From Marchantia polymorpha subsp. ruderalis (lineage: Eukaryota; Streptophyta; Marchantiopsida; Marchantiales; Marchantiaceae), in NCBI GenBank assembly GCA_037833965.1, contig AP031355.1:1761501-1825500 (forward strand): 64,000 nucleotides of DNA, read 5' to 3'. Below, in pieces: positions 30,371 through 44,101 of this stretch (its first letter is position 1; every line of letters starts with the position of its first letter). Under the pieces are notes generated by a model, which had not been told where the DNA came from, made no database searches, and worked only from the letters and a program-made list of their open reading frames with translations. The position numbers and the translations under genes are program-made.

Positions 30371-33205
30371 CAATTAACGGTAGGACTGGGGAGAAGTGAG
30401 ACGAGTCACATCGAGGGCATTGTCGACCCTAGTGACTGTCACGAAGTACAACTCAGTCCCGACAAATGCTTGAAGGTATCAAGCACGGTCAAAGGAGACG
30501 AGCTAAGGGAGGTACAGACATTTCTTAGCCATTACGTCGATGTCTTCGCCTGGAAGATCGAAGACATGAAGGAGATACCTGCACGGTATGGGGAACACCG
30601 TATTGATTTACTGGATGAAGCAGTACCCATACGTCAACGCCAGTATCGCCTCAACCCAAAATACTCCTTGCTAGTTAAGGAGGAGATAGATAAGTACCTG
30701 AGCGTCGGTATTATTTACCCAATGCTGAGCAGTGAATGGGTATCGCCGATTGTTATCGTACTAAAGAAGTTGACGGGTAAGATACGAGTGTGTCAGGATT
30801 TCCGGAAGTTGAATGCAGCAACCCGTAAGGATCATCACCCGTTGCCGTTCACGGATGCCATTTTAGACCATGTCGCGGGACATGAGTGCTATAGCTTCCT
30901 GGACGGGTTCTCAGGTTACAATCAGTTGTCTATCCGGGAACAGGACAAGGATAAAACGACGTTCACAACCGACTGGGGAACTTACGCATATCACAAGATG
31001 CCCTCCGGTCTGTGCAACGCACCTGCCACCTTTCAGCAGATGATGACCAATATCTTTCAGGAGCAACTGAGGAAGTTCCTGGAAATATTCATAGCTGACT
31101 TCTGTGTCTTTGGGAAGCGGTCAGAACACCTAAGTCATATGAGGCAGACCTTTGATAAATGTAGGGAGAGCAGTTTATTGCTGCACCCCGAGAAGTGTTT
31201 TTTCTTTATGACTAGTGGAATCTTGTTGGGCCATCGGGTCTTGGCAGACGGCATTGCAGTGGACATCGAGAAGGTCAAGGTTATACTCGAGCTTGAGCCA
31301 CCAATGAATCTGAGAGAGCTTCGAGCATTCCTGGGTCATGTGGGCTATTCCCGAAGATTCATACACATGTATGCAATATTGGCGGCCGACCTCACCAAGT
31401 TGTTGAAGAAGGACGAGCCTTATGCCTGGGGTGCAAACTAGCAGTCAGCATTCGAGGCTCTTAAAGCGAAACTCACGACTGCTCCAGTGCTAAGAAGTCC
31501 AGACTGGAATCGACCATTCCATGTTTACGTCGACACATCTGCATTTGCCATCGGTGTAGTACTGAGCCAAAAGGATGACAACAAAAAGGACTACCCGATC
31601 TATTTCGCGAGCCATCAGCTGTCTCTAGCAGAGAGGATGTACACCACGACGGAGAGAGAAGCGTTGGGGATGGTGTACTCCTGTAAAAAGTTTTGACACT
31701 ACCTAATCTGCTACGAGTTTGTGTTCCATGTGGATCACTACGCATTGCAACACCTAGTCAAGAAGGCCGACTTGTCCGGTCGGATAGCCAGATGGGTGCT
31801 GTTGCTACAAGAGTTCACCTACACGGTCCACACCAGGAAAGGGGTGCATCACGAAAATGCAGATTACTTGTCCAGATTATGGACCCAGCCTACCGAGGAG
31901 GAATTGGTGGACGATTTTCCAGATGAAGAATTGTTTCAGTTGTCTGCGGGGCACGAGTCCCGCTATGCCGACCTGTACCGATATCTGCTAACACTTCAGT
32001 GTCCCGTGGGCATGGACTTGGAACAAAGGACTGTCTTTATTCATAAGGCAGGCCCGTACCAACTCCAGCAGGGTGTGTTGTTCAAGAAGATGGCAGATGA
32101 ACGCTTGTGCCTGGAGGAATCAGAGGTCCCAAGAGTAGTAAGTGCGATGCATACCAAGGAGGCGGGTGGACACTATGCCACCCGGAACACAGTCACAAAG
32201 ATTGTAAATGCGGGGTATTGGTGGCCGACCATGTTTAAGGATGTTCTCGATTACATCCGCAAATGCGATAGTTGCCAGAGGACGGGGAGACCAACGCCTA
32301 CAACACGATGGCCCCTGACTCCCATCATGCCTCTAGCACCTTTCGAAAAGTGGGGCATTGACTTTGTAGGGCCGATACAACAAGTGACTAGAAACACACG
32401 AAGGCGCTACATTCTGGTAGCTACGGACTACACCACCAAAATGGTGGAGGCCAAGGCCACAAGAAGAGATGATGCAGCCACAGTGGCAGCCTTCTTGTTC
32501 GAATCGATTATCACGCGCTACGGGTGTCCCTTAGAGCTAGTCAGCGACCAGGGCACGCATTTTCTGAACCAAATAATCGAAGATCTGACACGGTATTTCC
32601 ACATCAAGCACCGGAAGACTACCCCATACAATCCCAAGGCGAATGGATTGACGGAGAAGTCCAATGGTCTGTTGTGTAAAATACTACTCAAAGTCACGGT
32701 AAACCAGGCTTACGACTGGGATACGAAGTTAGCGGCCGCTCTATGGGCGTACCGGACAACTGAGAAAATTACGACCAAACAGACACCATACTTTCTGGTG
32801 TATGGTCAGCACCCGATCCTCCCGATCGAGTTTGAAGTACCCACCCAAAGAACGTTGGATTTACAGAGGGAGAGCGCAGAGGAGAGTAAGCTCTACAGAT
32901 TACAGGAGGTCATGCTGCTGGAAGAAAGGAGACGAGAAGCCGAGGAGCGCACCAGGAGAATTCAGCTCCGCCGGAAGAAGAGATATGATAAGAAGATCAA
33001 ACCTGTACTCCTGCAGAAGGGTGATTTGGCACTGCTTTACGACAGCATGCATGCCTGATTCCCAGGCAAACTGCACCTAAGATGGATGGGACCTTACAAG
33101 GTTGTCGAAGTCTTCTCGAATGGATCCATCCAACTTGCGGACCTAGCCGGCGATTTATTAGGCACCCGAGTGAATGGGTGGCGGTTGAAGAAATACCACA
33201 TGTGA
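30371..33205 (+). pseudogene. A4: pol relic
   Basis: Reverse transcriptase, RNase H, integrase and GPY module in the same order as A3 pol. It is a fossil with about four breaks. It ends just before the polypurine tract. Confidence 0.92.
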
Positions 33206-33227
33206 GTGTTCGCGTGGGCTCACAATT

Positions 33228-33238
33228 GAGGAGGGGAG
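33228..33238 (+). other. A4: polypurine tract
   Basis: GAGGAGGGGAG followed by CA and the LTR start TGTGGTACCCC at 33241. Confidence 0.75.
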
Positions 33239-33240
33239 CA

Positions 33241-35545
33241 TGTGGTACCCCACTTTTGGTAGTTTTGAGGGAATTAAAACATTTTTGGAAAACTGTACCA
33301 AGGCAGCAATGTAAATAGCCTTCGGTGCATCAACATAGAGTGAATTCGGAAGATTGCAGAGATTCTCGAGGGACCTCGTAGAATCTAGGAGTTGGGGGCA
33401 GCGTCAAGGAAGGGCACCACCCTCCCTGCGAGCTCTGAAGGTATGATCCCTACGGCGCAAGGCGCAAAATCCGCCTTCGGCGCTGCGCCCTCGGCGGTAG
33501 GGAAATCCTTCATATTTAGGTCAACCCCCAAACGCCTTGACTTAGCTAGGGTCTCGTTGAAAAGAGCTCGACGCGCTGATTCTAACGAGCCCAAGAACGC
33601 CACAAACAGATGAGGACTCCGGGAGTTATGAAGGTTGTAAGATACTCAGCTTTCCGCCTGCGCACAGGCAAGGAAGTTTTGTCCTATGCGCGGACGAAGG
33701 AAGTTCGCCTGCGCACAGGCGAAATAGGGTTTTGATGTAGGCGCAAAGTTCGCCTACGCACAGGCGTGCGCCTGTGCACAGGCGCTTCGGCGTCGGCGGA
33801 AAATCCGCCTTCGGCCCTAGAAATGCGCCTTCGGAGGTAGAAATTGTACGGCGCCTTCTGCGCCAGCGCAACGGCGCGGACGAGCAAGGAGCCGCCAGAA
33901 TAGTAAAATCCGTACGGACCGTACGGACTGTACGGACGAGACGGATGGATGCTCTCGTGGTCGGGCGGAGTTGCGGCGGCAAGAGCGCCGACGGAGAGAC
34001 CAGGGACGGACAGTCTGGCGGGAAGCTGTTGACCGCGGTCAACGCCTTCCGCGCCAGCACATCGACGCGGACGGACTTCGCCTGCGCACAGGCGAGCGCC
34101 TGTGCACAGGCGGGTGAAGTTCCGCGCCGGCGGAGAATCCGCCGAGAAGTCCGCCTGCGCACAGGCGGGAGTTAAACTTTTGTCCGACGTGCGGACAAGC
34201 GCCGAGGCAGAGGAGGATTGGCTGAGGAGCGGTACGAACGAGTGTACCGCGCAAGGCGGAAAATCCGCCTTCTGCGCTGCGCACCCATGTCCGCGGCGTA
34301 GTACGCTCGCAGAGTTCAAATTTGCCAATTCGAGCGTGTGAGTTAAATCGGCGTCGGCGGAGCGTGAAGCCGCGCGTGAGAGCGGAGACCGTTTTAGCGT
34401 AGAGCCGGCGCGGCCATCAATTGAGTCGACCTTCACGAGCAAGAGCCGACCATGACCTTCAACCGGGAGACGGAGAGCGTCCCATTCTTGAATTCGCGAT
34501 TCCATTTTCTAGTGCGAGCTGCGCGCGTCCATCTGCTAGCTGCTAAGCATTCCCGACACCGCCGCGCAGAGGATTACTTGGTGATTGAGAGAGAAGTGAG
34601 TGCGCGTGATTTGGAATTGAGTGAGATTAGAGTTTGCCGAGGAAGCAAGGAGCTCGAGCGGAACAGAAGGAGAATTAGCGAACAGGCGAATTCCAAGAAC
34701 GCAATGTCGAGACTGGGCCGATTGCGGATGCTGCCGCTCCGACTGCCACAGAACGGGCTTCGCGCTTACGAGGAGCGACTGATAGCAAGAAAGCTCGATT
34801 TCTTGCTATGGGGATGGAACTACATCTGTGTGCATATGGTGCGCGAGTGGCTAGAACCACAGGGACCACCTACGCGCGGATTGCGGCCGCATGTCGATCG
34901 GTGGACGGTCCAAGATTGGGCGAAGGCATTGGGGAGGTGTGCCGGCATCCCAGGGCACCTCCTCTTTGATAGTGAGAGCGTCAAGGTGTCTAAGCAGGAC
35001 GAGGCGCAATTTGTGGAGCTGTTCAAGCGGGAAAGGTCTACCAAGAATGGGTACAAGACCCGCGATTACAAGGATCGCTTCCGCCGAACTGTGGCTACGG
35101 CGCTGCTGCAATTACTACAGCCACACCGCGCCTGCTACATCACATTGTGGCAGGTCTCTTTTGTGGAGTGCATCATCGAGGGAGCTCCAATTCACTGGGC
35201 GAGCATCCTGCACAGAGTGATGCGACAACACGCTTTTGACGAGAAGGGAGGAACTCTTAATCATCTCTCTCCTTTCCTCATCAATTTTTATCGGCAGCGA
35301 AATTGTTTGACTGCGGCGGAGCTTGCTCGTTTTCCGCCGTTGTCCGTCGACCATCCTGGGAGGTATGTGCGGGAGAACAAGGTCGACACTGATGGAGAGG
35401 AGTCGCCGACTTCTACTCCGCCAAGGCGGAGGGACGAAGGAAGAAACACTCCCGCAGCAAGAGTGCCGCGGAAGCGGCGATGGAGAGAGGAGTCCGAAGA
35501 GGAGCAGCATCAAGAACCCACTGCTCCCATTCGGCAGCGGCCGTT
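33241..35545 (+). repeat. A4: 3' LTR, left 2.3 kb only
   Basis: LTR from its TGTGGTACCCC start through the palindrome-rich noncoding U3 and the first third of a U3 ORF relic (34452-35545: conserved amino-terminal region and basic patch). It then joins about 20 bases of family B at 35546. The noncoding part shows clustered CGTACGGAC-like repeats near 33911-33943 and several GCCTGYGCACAGGC palindromes. Confidence 0.88.
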
Positions 35546-35565
35546 ACACAATCCAAGGAAACTTT
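35546..35565 (-). mobile_element. Family B: short piece left of A5
   Basis: About 20 bases that, together with 40304 onward, form the target of the A5 insertion, as shown by the ACTTT duplication. It is the last trace of family B on this side. Confidence 0.6.
35561..35565 (+). repeat. A5 target-site duplication, left (ACTTT)
   Basis: ACTTT, repeated at 40299-40303 on the other side of the solo LTR. Confidence 0.9.
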
Positions 35566-38500
35566 TGTAATAACCCACTAAAGGCTAAAACTGCAATATA
35601 GTGGTAGAAAGGTCGAACCCATAGGGACAGAGGAACACACAGGGTACAAAGTGTCACGTTTAACAGACTATTGAGGAGTTTGAATTCTCAGGCGACTGTC
35701 ACTCCCAGAAATACTGCAAGTGTCCACTCGGAGCGCACTCGGAGGTCGCACAGTGCAGCGTAACACACACACACACACACACACACCTGAAACTATAGAA
35801 ACACAACCCAGAGATCCGTTAGGACCTCTACTCAAGATTTCAGGGGGAAAGTCTCTCAAGAGTGCACCCAGCGGAGTTGCGGGTAGTGACTTCCAACTCC
35901 GGCTTTTACAACACTTCCACTAGCTTGCTGCTAGCGTAGGAAACCCGGTTTGGACTGCCTACTTCGGATCGAAGTCACTCATACGCGATGAACAACACTC
36001 TCAACTCACAAAACGCGCAGAGAACACAGGTCCGCACTGAAGGACTCACTGAGAAACATTCCAGTAACACACCATAACAGTCTATTGAAGAGTTTGAATT
36101 CTCAGGCACTTGTCATTCCCAGAAATACTACAGGGGTTACCCGGAAGGCACCTGCTGCAGCGTAACCTGAATTACAACCAAGGCTTACACGAAGTAGCAA
36201 AACTTCACTTTGGCATTTAGGAGAAAAATCCCGAAGGAGTACAATCAGAAACAAACACTCGAAGGTGTAGGGGCGAAACTGTTTAAGTATCTAACTAGTC
36301 ACTGGCTCTGAGCATCGGCAGTCACCCGCAGGTGCAGATCCGAACTACTCAAGTCTCTAGCCAATGTACTAGCTCTGAACATTCGGCCGAAGGCCTTCAG
36401 CTACAAAATGCGGAACGCTAAGTTGTAACTCCTCTTGCGTGGTGATAGAACTTAAGGACACAAACACGCAGAGAAAATGGGTTCCTAATCTGCACTTCTG
36501 AGTTTGGGAAAGAACCCAAGGCAAAACGCCTTGAACTATTTTATACCTTCTAAGTCCTAACTAGCACTACACTGTACTACGCTATGCGCCTGCACGGAAC
36601 CACGCTACACTACACTCCGCGGAACCGGTGCTACGCCTCATGCGCGACGGACTGCCGCGCACTAACTCCCTACCCTGCCTGTCTTCCGCTCGACTGCGCA
36701 GTCCCAACCGCTGCAACGCCGCGGACACCTCCACCTCGAGGGTGGACATGGTATCCCGCGCCTTCGACAGAAAAGCGTCGAGCTTCTTCGCTACCTTCCG
36801 CCGACTCCTGCTGTCGCCTGCCACCAACCCGGCTGCGCGAAGTTCAAACTCACGCAGTGTGAGTTTCTCCTGCGCCGCCACTTCCCAGTGGGCGTAGCCC
36901 TTGAGACAGTGGGCGACACGCCTCGCCGTCTCCTCCTTTGTGCGATCTGCCTCTCGCCTACGATCCTCTTCAATTACTACTAATTGGGATTCGGCCTCCG
37001 CACGCTGTGCTCTCAATTCGCCACACTCTGACTGTAGCCTGCGGATTAAATCCTCATCCGCCTGCCGTGCGAGCTGACACTCCGCCAACAAACGCGTTTG
37101 TCGCACGAGCTCTTCTGACATAATCTGATTCTGAGTTTTCTCAGACATCAAATCCTGCGTGGTCTGCACCACATCCCTGGTGAGCTCTTCCGCTCTATCC
37201 TTCCGCATCCTGTCGAGGGCGTGCGATTTCCTCTCAAGGTTGTATTGCCCCCATAAACAGGCATGCCTCTCCTTCAATTCCTTCAACTCCTGGTCCACCC
37301 TAGCTAGTAGCTTGCTAGTGTGGACTTTAGTGCGAGTCCGCCTGCGCACTAATTCGATGTAAGATCCCGGCTGAAGTGGATCGGCGTATTTATCGAATTT
37401 GCGATCCAAGTACTTCAGCAACGGAATCACCTGCTCCGAGAGCGCCGCCGCCGGCGCTCCAACAATTTCCTCCTCCTCCTCCTCGGTATCCCCCGCTCCC
37501 GACATTGCTTCGGTGGAGCCTCCGTCGTCATCATCCGAGTTGAGGATTTCAGTCGCCATTGATTACGTTGGCGACTCTCCCGAGTGGTGCTGCACGTCGT
37601 CGACGTGTGCTGCCTGCGAAGGCACCGCTGCAGCCTCGCTGCTCTTCGCCAAAATGTCTAAGGCGGTGGGCGAATGTGGCCGTGCTACATCCCCGTCGCC
37701 CGCTTGTTGGTCTTCTGTCCGTCGAGGCTCGCCCGTCCGTCAAGGCTCGCCTGTGCGCAGGCGAGCCACCTGTCCACAACGCACGTGGTAACTCCGGAGG
37801 CCCTTGGCCCGTAGGCGGCCTCTCGTCCGTCGAGGGTGCAGCGTGGTCCGTTGCTCCTGCGGACGTCCGCGCTCCCTCGTTCTTCTCTGGCGACGCACTT
37901 CCTTTCTCCGTCGCAATCGTCGCCGTGTCCGCGCTGCTGGCTGGTAACATAAGCCTGCGCGCCTTCTGCTTCGGCCGGCTGTACGATTCGTACAACGGCC
38001 GCGGTCGAATGGGAGCCGGGGGTTCTTGATGTTGCTCCTCTTCGGACTCCTCTCTCCATCGCCGCTTCCGCGGCACTCTTGCTGCAGGAGGATTTCTCCC
38101 TTCGTCCCTCCGCCTTGACGGAGTAGAAGTCGGTGACTCATCTGCATCAGTGTCGACCTCATTCTCCCGCACATACCTCCCGGGATGGTCGACGGACAAC
38201 GGCAGAAAACGCGCAAGCTCCGCCGCGGTCAAACAATTTCGCTGTCGATAAAAATTGATGAGGAAAGGAAAGAGATGATTTAGAGTTCCCCCTTCTCCTC
38301 AAAAGCGTGCTGTCGCATCACCCTGTGCAGGATGCTCGCCCAGTGAATTGGAGTTCCCTCGATGATGCACTCCACAAAAGAGACCTGCCACAATGTGATG
38401 TAGCAGGCGCGGTGTGGCTGCAGTAATTGCAGCAGCGCCGTAGCCAAAGTTTGGCGGAATCGATCCTTGTAATCGCGGGTCTTGTACCCATTCTTGGTAG

Positions 38501-40298
38501 ACTTCCCTTTCTTGAACAGCTCCACAAATTGCGCCTCTTTCTACTTGGACACCTTGACGCTCTCACTATCGAAGAGGAGGTGCCCTGGGATGCTGGCACA
38601 TCTCTCCAATGCCTGCGCCCAATCTTGGACTGTCCACCGATCGACATGCGGACGCAATCCGCGCGAAGGTGGATCCTGTGGCTCTAGCCACTCGCGCACC
38701 ATATCCACACAGATGTAGTTCCATCCCCATAGCAAGAAATCGAGCTTTCTTGCTATCAGCCGCTCCCCAAAAGCGCGCAGCCCGTACTGTGGTAGTCGGA
38801 GCGGTAGCATCCGCAATCGGCCCAGTCTCGTCATTGCGTTCTTGGAGTTCGCCTGCTCGCTAATTCTTCTCCCGCTCCGCTCGAGCCCCTTTCTGCCTCG
38901 GCAAACTCTAATCTCCCTTAATTCCAAATCACGCGCACTCACTTCTCCCTCAATTACCAAGAAATCCTCTGCGCGGCGATGTCGAGAATGCTTAGCAGCC
39001 AGCGGGTGGACGCGCGCAGCTCGCACTAGAGAATGGAATCGCGAATTCAAGAATGGGGCGCTCTCCGTCTCCCGGTCGAAGGTCATGGTCGGCTCTTGCT
39101 CGTGAAGGACGACTCAATTGATGGCCGCGCCGGCTCTACGCTGAAACGGTCTCCGTTCTCACGCGCGGCTTCACACTCCGCCGTTGCCGATTTAACTCTC
39201 ACGCTCGAATTGACGAATTTGAACTCCGCGAGCGTACTACGCCGCGGACACGGGTGCGCAGCGCCGACGGCGGATTTTTTGCCTTGCGCGGTACACTCGT
39301 TCGTACCGCTCCTCAGCCAATCCTCCTCTGCCTCGGCGCGTGTGTCCGCATGTCGGAAAAAAGTTCAACTCCTGCCTGCGCGCAGGCGGACTCCTCGGCG
39401 GATTCTCCGCCGGCGCGGAACTTCACCCTCCTGTGCACAGGCGCTCGCCTGTGCGCAAGCGAAGTCCGTCCGCGTCGATGCGCTGGCGCGGAAGGCGTTG
39501 ACCGCGGTCAACCGACTCCGCCCAGACTGTCCGTTCCTTGTTTCTCCGTCGGCGCTCTCGCCGCCGCAACTCCGTCCGTCCAAGAGCGCATCCATCCGTC
39601 CCGTCCGTACAGTCCGTACGGTCCGTACGAATTTTACTATTCTGGCGGCTCCTTGCTCGTCCGCGTTGTTGCGCTGGCGCGGAAGACGCCGTACAATTTC
39701 TACCTCACAAGGCGCATTTCTAGGGCCCAAGGCGGATTTCCCGCCGATGCCGAAGCGCCTGTGCACAGGCGCCCGCCTGTGCGTAGGCGAACTTCGCGCC
39801 AACATCAAAAACCCTATCACGCCTGTGCGCAGGCGGAACACCTGTCCGCACATAGGACAAAACTTCTCCGCCTGTGCACAGGCGAAGAGCTGAGTATCTT
39901 ACAACCTTCATAACTCCCGGAGTCCTCATCCGTTGTTGGCGTTCTTGGGCTCGTTGGAATCAACGCGTCGAGCTCTTTCCAAAGAAACCCTAAATAAGTC
40001 AAGACGTTTGGGGGTTGACCTAAATATGAAGGATTTCCCTACCGCCGCGGACGCAGCGCCGAAGGCGGATTTTGCGCCTTGCGCCGTAGGGATCCTAACT
40101 GCAGAGCTCGCAGGGAGGGTGATGCCCTTCCTTACTGCTGCACCCAACTCCTAGATTCTACGAGGTCCCTCGAGAATCTCTGCGATCTTCCGAATTCACT
40201 CTGTTTTGATGCACCGAAGGCTATTTACATTGTTGCCTTGGTACAGTTTTCCAAAAATGTTTTTATTTCCTCAAAATTACCAAAAGTGGGGTACCACA
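35566..40298 (-). repeat. A5: solo LTR of family A, minus strand (4,733 bp)
   Basis: Begins TGTAATAACCC and ends GGGGTACCACA on the plus strand, i.e. a complete pair of LTR ends read on the minus strand, flanked by ACTTT duplications. No internal region is present, so it is the product of recombination between two LTRs. It is shorter than the A3 LTR, mainly in the proline-rich part of the ORF. It is the only family A copy in the window on the minus strand, and it interrupts family B. Confidence 0.93.
36582..39086 (-). pseudogene. A5: U3 ORF relic
   Basis: Minus-strand relic of the LTR-encoded protein. The amino-terminal region (MTFDRETES start), PRKRRWREES patch, acidic tract and coiled coil are recognisable; the proline-rich middle is shorter than in A3. 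It belongs to the older sequence group. It is a fossil with about four breaks. Confidence 0.85.
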
Positions 40299-40303
40299 AC
40301 TTT
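40299..40303 (+). repeat. A5 target-site duplication, right (ACTTT)
   Basis: Matches 35561-35565. Confidence 0.9.
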
Positions 40304-43300
40304 AGGATAATCTTTCACATCCTGCCCAGCTATAATCCCTAAAGATGTGGTTTTGAAGTGCAATGGCTCTTCCAGGTGTGAAGCCTTAAGCATGAGATCT
40401 TCACCTTGAGTTCCGTCCACGTGTACTATTGTCACTTGATGGTCCTCTAGATCATCAATCCACGGGGTTAATCCGCCCTGTATCCATTCTTCTTCTGTAA
40501 GCACCTCACATGGCTCTAACAATGACCAACTATCCTTGGGTAAACAATCTCTATCATCCTTGTATTCACAATGTGAAATCATAAGTATATCACATCCTGA
40601 GTCAGGGTATTCCTTCAACCACCTATTATACTTATCATCCCTCTCCCAATTGTAAAAACCAGGACCTAGATGGCTTAGCCTCCCATTAACTGTAGTTTCT
40701 TTGCAACCTGAATTGACAACTCCCACGAGTGTGTCATTGTTTTCAACCTTTTCCTTCCCTTTAGGTTGTTCGTCCGAAGAAGTCACTCCTTCTGCCCCCG
40801 TCAAGCTGCCTATTGGAACCTTGGCACGATTTTCTCTTGGCCCATAGGTAATAGAAGGTTTAGATGCTCCCCAATGCACTATGGCATCTGCCATTCTCAA
40901 CCAAGGTCTACCTAATAAGATGGGAAAAGTATCTTTCGTTGAATGCATCCTAATAACATGAAAAGTGACAATATACTTCTCCCCTCCTGTACTAATTCTA
41001 CAATCTTTAATCATTCCAAGAGGTACCGCAGAGCTTTGATTAGCCATGTTGATGATGAAGGGTGATGGTCCGGTCAAACTAAGGCCTAGCTTTTTCATTG
41101 TGTGTTCAGGCAAACTGTTCAACCCACTTCCTCCATCTACCAATACGTTGGGTACTACTTTATCCACGATAATCGCCTCTATTTCTACTGCCTTTACATC
41201 TCGGATTTTCTCTAGCGATTGCACCCTTGCTGCCACCCTAGTTTTTAACTTTCTTGTCCTTCGTGTTACTGGTAACCCTTCTTTCAGTTTTTTACCAGCC
41301 AATGGTGAGATCTCTAATAGTTGGCCAAAAGAGATATCGGCCTTGAGGGAACTAAGATTAGCCCATAAATCGTATCCCTGTAACCTCTTCATCTGTGTAG
41401 CCCTTATTTTATCAAATTCTTCTAAAGGAACACCAGGTCCTTCCCAATCGCTCCCTTCACTAGTTTCTAAGTCATGACCCTGACTTTCCCTTTTTCCATC
41501 TTGGGAAAACTCATTGTTTTGCTCTAAAGCCGTGGCATCCTTTCTTGCTGTTCTTAATACTCTCTCTAACTCTGAAAGATGGGGACCATCTTCTGAGTAG
41601 TACTCATCTTGCTCATCCATTTCTTGAATGGCTTGGAGCTTGTTCCGCATCGACCTAGTGGTAACAGCGAGTGCTGGAGCTTCTTGCTTGTTCTTTTCCT
41701 GAAAATCTCTTAATTCAAAGGTTATAACATTAGCATTCGGAGGCCATTTGTTGTGTTCATCTCCAGGTGTTGGTAACGAAGGGGCAGATTTGTTAGGATT
41801 TGAATGTGCAGTTACATCCATGTATCTAACATCTTGAGAAGTTTACGGACCTTGATCATTTGATAGACCTTGAACTCTATTCTCTTGAGACTGTGGTCCT
41901 CTGGTTCTATCTTGTATAGAAATGTAGCCATTTGCTGTCTGTAAACCTACCGGCGAGTATCTTGTTTGTCTTGCATTTCCATAATCGTAATAAAGGTTTG
42001 AAGGCCTCGGTTCGGTTTGAGGTGGCCCTTGTGGCCTGGCACCTCTCAGATTATCCCTGGCTTGCTGATGAGGATTAGTCACCGGGTGAGGTAATGCAAT
42101 GACCTTGTCTGGCTGACGACATTCGTCACAAGGGTGATTCCCACCACAGTTGCTACAGTTAGAGCCTTGAACTTCTGACCAACATTGTCCAGGGAAGTGC
42201 CACCTCCCACAAAAAGAATGAAATTCTTTTCTTGCCCCATTATGCACACCTTGTGCTCTTGGAGGCCCCCTAAAATTACCATACGTATTTTTGGCTTGGC
42301 CTCCATGCATCGATGGAGGTGGTACTCCAACCAATCTCTGATCGCGATTCTGTCCCATGCCACAAAACTGTCTTGTATGTCCAAGTAAGTTACATTGAAC
42401 ACACCACAATCCTGACGCATGTCTTCCTGACTCTACAGGAGGTGGGGGTCTAGGTTGCTGAGTCCGAATCATCAAAGACATTTGATCTGTTAAACCCTGA
42501 ATCTGTTTCATCATGGCCTCCTGAAATTTTAATTGGCTGGCACCTAATCTTTTTTCTATGTCTTCAGGTTGAGGTTCACAACGAGGAGCTGGTAATGCCA
42601 GCAATGGCACTGGTTCCCTGATTGCTAATGGCTGGGAAATTAGATCATTGGATGGTGGTGAAATCTGGTTCACGTTCTCACCCAACTCTCTTTCTAATTC
42701 TTTGGGACGGATAGGGATAAATTGAGGGATTGACTCATCTTCTTTCCTCCACAATTTTTCATAATCCTTGTCAATATTCTCTATATCCCTAGCAGCTTTC
42801 TTAGCATCTACTAAAGTTCGGGGGTTCCTCTCTAACACTCCTCTTATTGTACCCGCTTTGAAAAATCCTTGAATGAAGAATTGTTTTAGTGTGTCGTCAT
42901 TAAGCATTGTGCCAACGAAACGTGTACACACCAAGTCAAATCTTCTAATGTAAGCAGAAATTTCCTCATCTCTCCCTTGCTTCAAGGAAGCTAATGCTCT
43001 CAAGGCAGTGCTCTGTCCTACCTCAGGTCTGAATTCGTTCAGAAACTCTTGTTGCATTTGTTCCCAAGTCACAAAATGTCCTTCTACATGGTCCCTGTAC
43101 CACTCATAGGCTTCGCCTTCCAAAGTGGAAGGAAACCAGACCAAGCAATAACCAGATTCTGTAATGAGTGAGCTAGCTAATTTTTCGACGTATCTCTCCA
43201 TATGTCTTGATGGATCTTCGTCTTTAGACCCCCAGAACTTAGGAAGGTTGGATGGCATGTTTAATGGTGCCAAGTTCTGAGGAACTAAGATTGGAAGACC

Positions 43301-43660
43301 TCTTGGTCTAATCAACGGATCAATAGGTGAGATGGGAGAGGAGATCTCTCCCTCTCCATCACGATTCATGATAGGTGAGAATTCTACTTTTGTTTCTCTA
43401 TCAACTTCTACAGGTTTCTTTGTGCTCCTACTGTTAGTCTCTGGAAATTCGTTGGAAAGAAGTACTTCACTCTCCAATGTAGTCTTAATTTTTGAATTTT
43501 CTGAGAACAGACTATCAGAAGTATCTATGTCCAAAAACACCTCTATACTTATCTCACTTTCTTTTTCAGGTTCACTATTTTTTTGTAGCCTAGTTTTACG
43601 TGAAATCTTTCCCAACCCTACTTCTAGATTTGGTTTATGGGATCTTGTACTACCTTGCAT
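40304..43660 (-). pseudogene. Family B: gag-protease relic
   Basis: Gag region with a retrotransposon Gag core (LPKFWGSKDEDPSRHMERYV, WFPSTLEGEAYEWYRDH, FLNEFRPEVGQS). Two cysteine/histidine clusters follow: a CCHC-like CVQCNLLGHTRQFC and a second group, CSNCGGNHPCDEC. The protease carries the active-site block VDGGSGLNSLP and later ILLGRPWLR. Similar Gag proteins occur in Ty3/gypsy elements of land plants; I cannot name the lineage. The sequence past the protease is cut by A5. It is treated as a fossil; apart from the A5 insertion it has few breaks. Confidence 0.85.
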
Positions 43661-44083
43661 TTACAGAATAGTCAACCGCCCTTATCTAAGCACCCAAATC
43701 CCACATAATCCATGCAGCCAACTCATTGCTAAGCGTACTAGACTAGAACAGCACCTAACTGAACATCAAATCAAAAAAATTAAATTTCAAACCTGCAGTT
43801 CACAACCATCCTCACAAAGCAATTTATCGATATTCCAATTCATTCAAATAAAATAAAGTACTAGTATAGAACTGCACCTAACAGAACATCAATTCAATCT
43901 GTAAAACTGAAACCTGGAGTTCACAACAAAGCAACTTTTTGATATTCCCATTCATAAACCGAAAATAAAGTTCAGCAAGCTTCTTCACCATATAATTGAA
44001 AACAATAGAAATAAGAAACGGTTTACTCACCTCTTACTGCTCTCTCCATCCTTGACTTCCAATTTCAGATCTTTCACCCTTAT

Positions 44084-44097
44084 GGCACTTGGCACCA
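44084..44097 (-). other. Family B: candidate primer-binding site
   Basis: TGGTGCCAAGTGCC on the minus strand, four bases after the presumed LTR end. TGG is the normal start of a primer site, but I cannot name the tRNA. Further on, AGAG/GTGAGTA at 44030 looks like a splice donor in the leader, with a possible acceptor just before gag; this is only suggestive. Confidence 0.4.
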
Positions 44098-44101
44098 TTT
44101 A

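Larger units (their letters stand above)
24849..35545 (+). mobile_element. A4: older family A element, gag-pol with incomplete LTRs
   Basis: Contains a 5' LTR lacking its left end and shortened inside, spacer and primer site, gag-protease and pol relics, a polypurine tract and the first 2.3 kb of a 3' LTR, which stops against family B sequence. It belongs to the older sequence group with A1, A5 and A9. It is a fossil with about ten breaks overall. No target duplication can be seen because both outer ends are lost. Confidence 0.9.
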
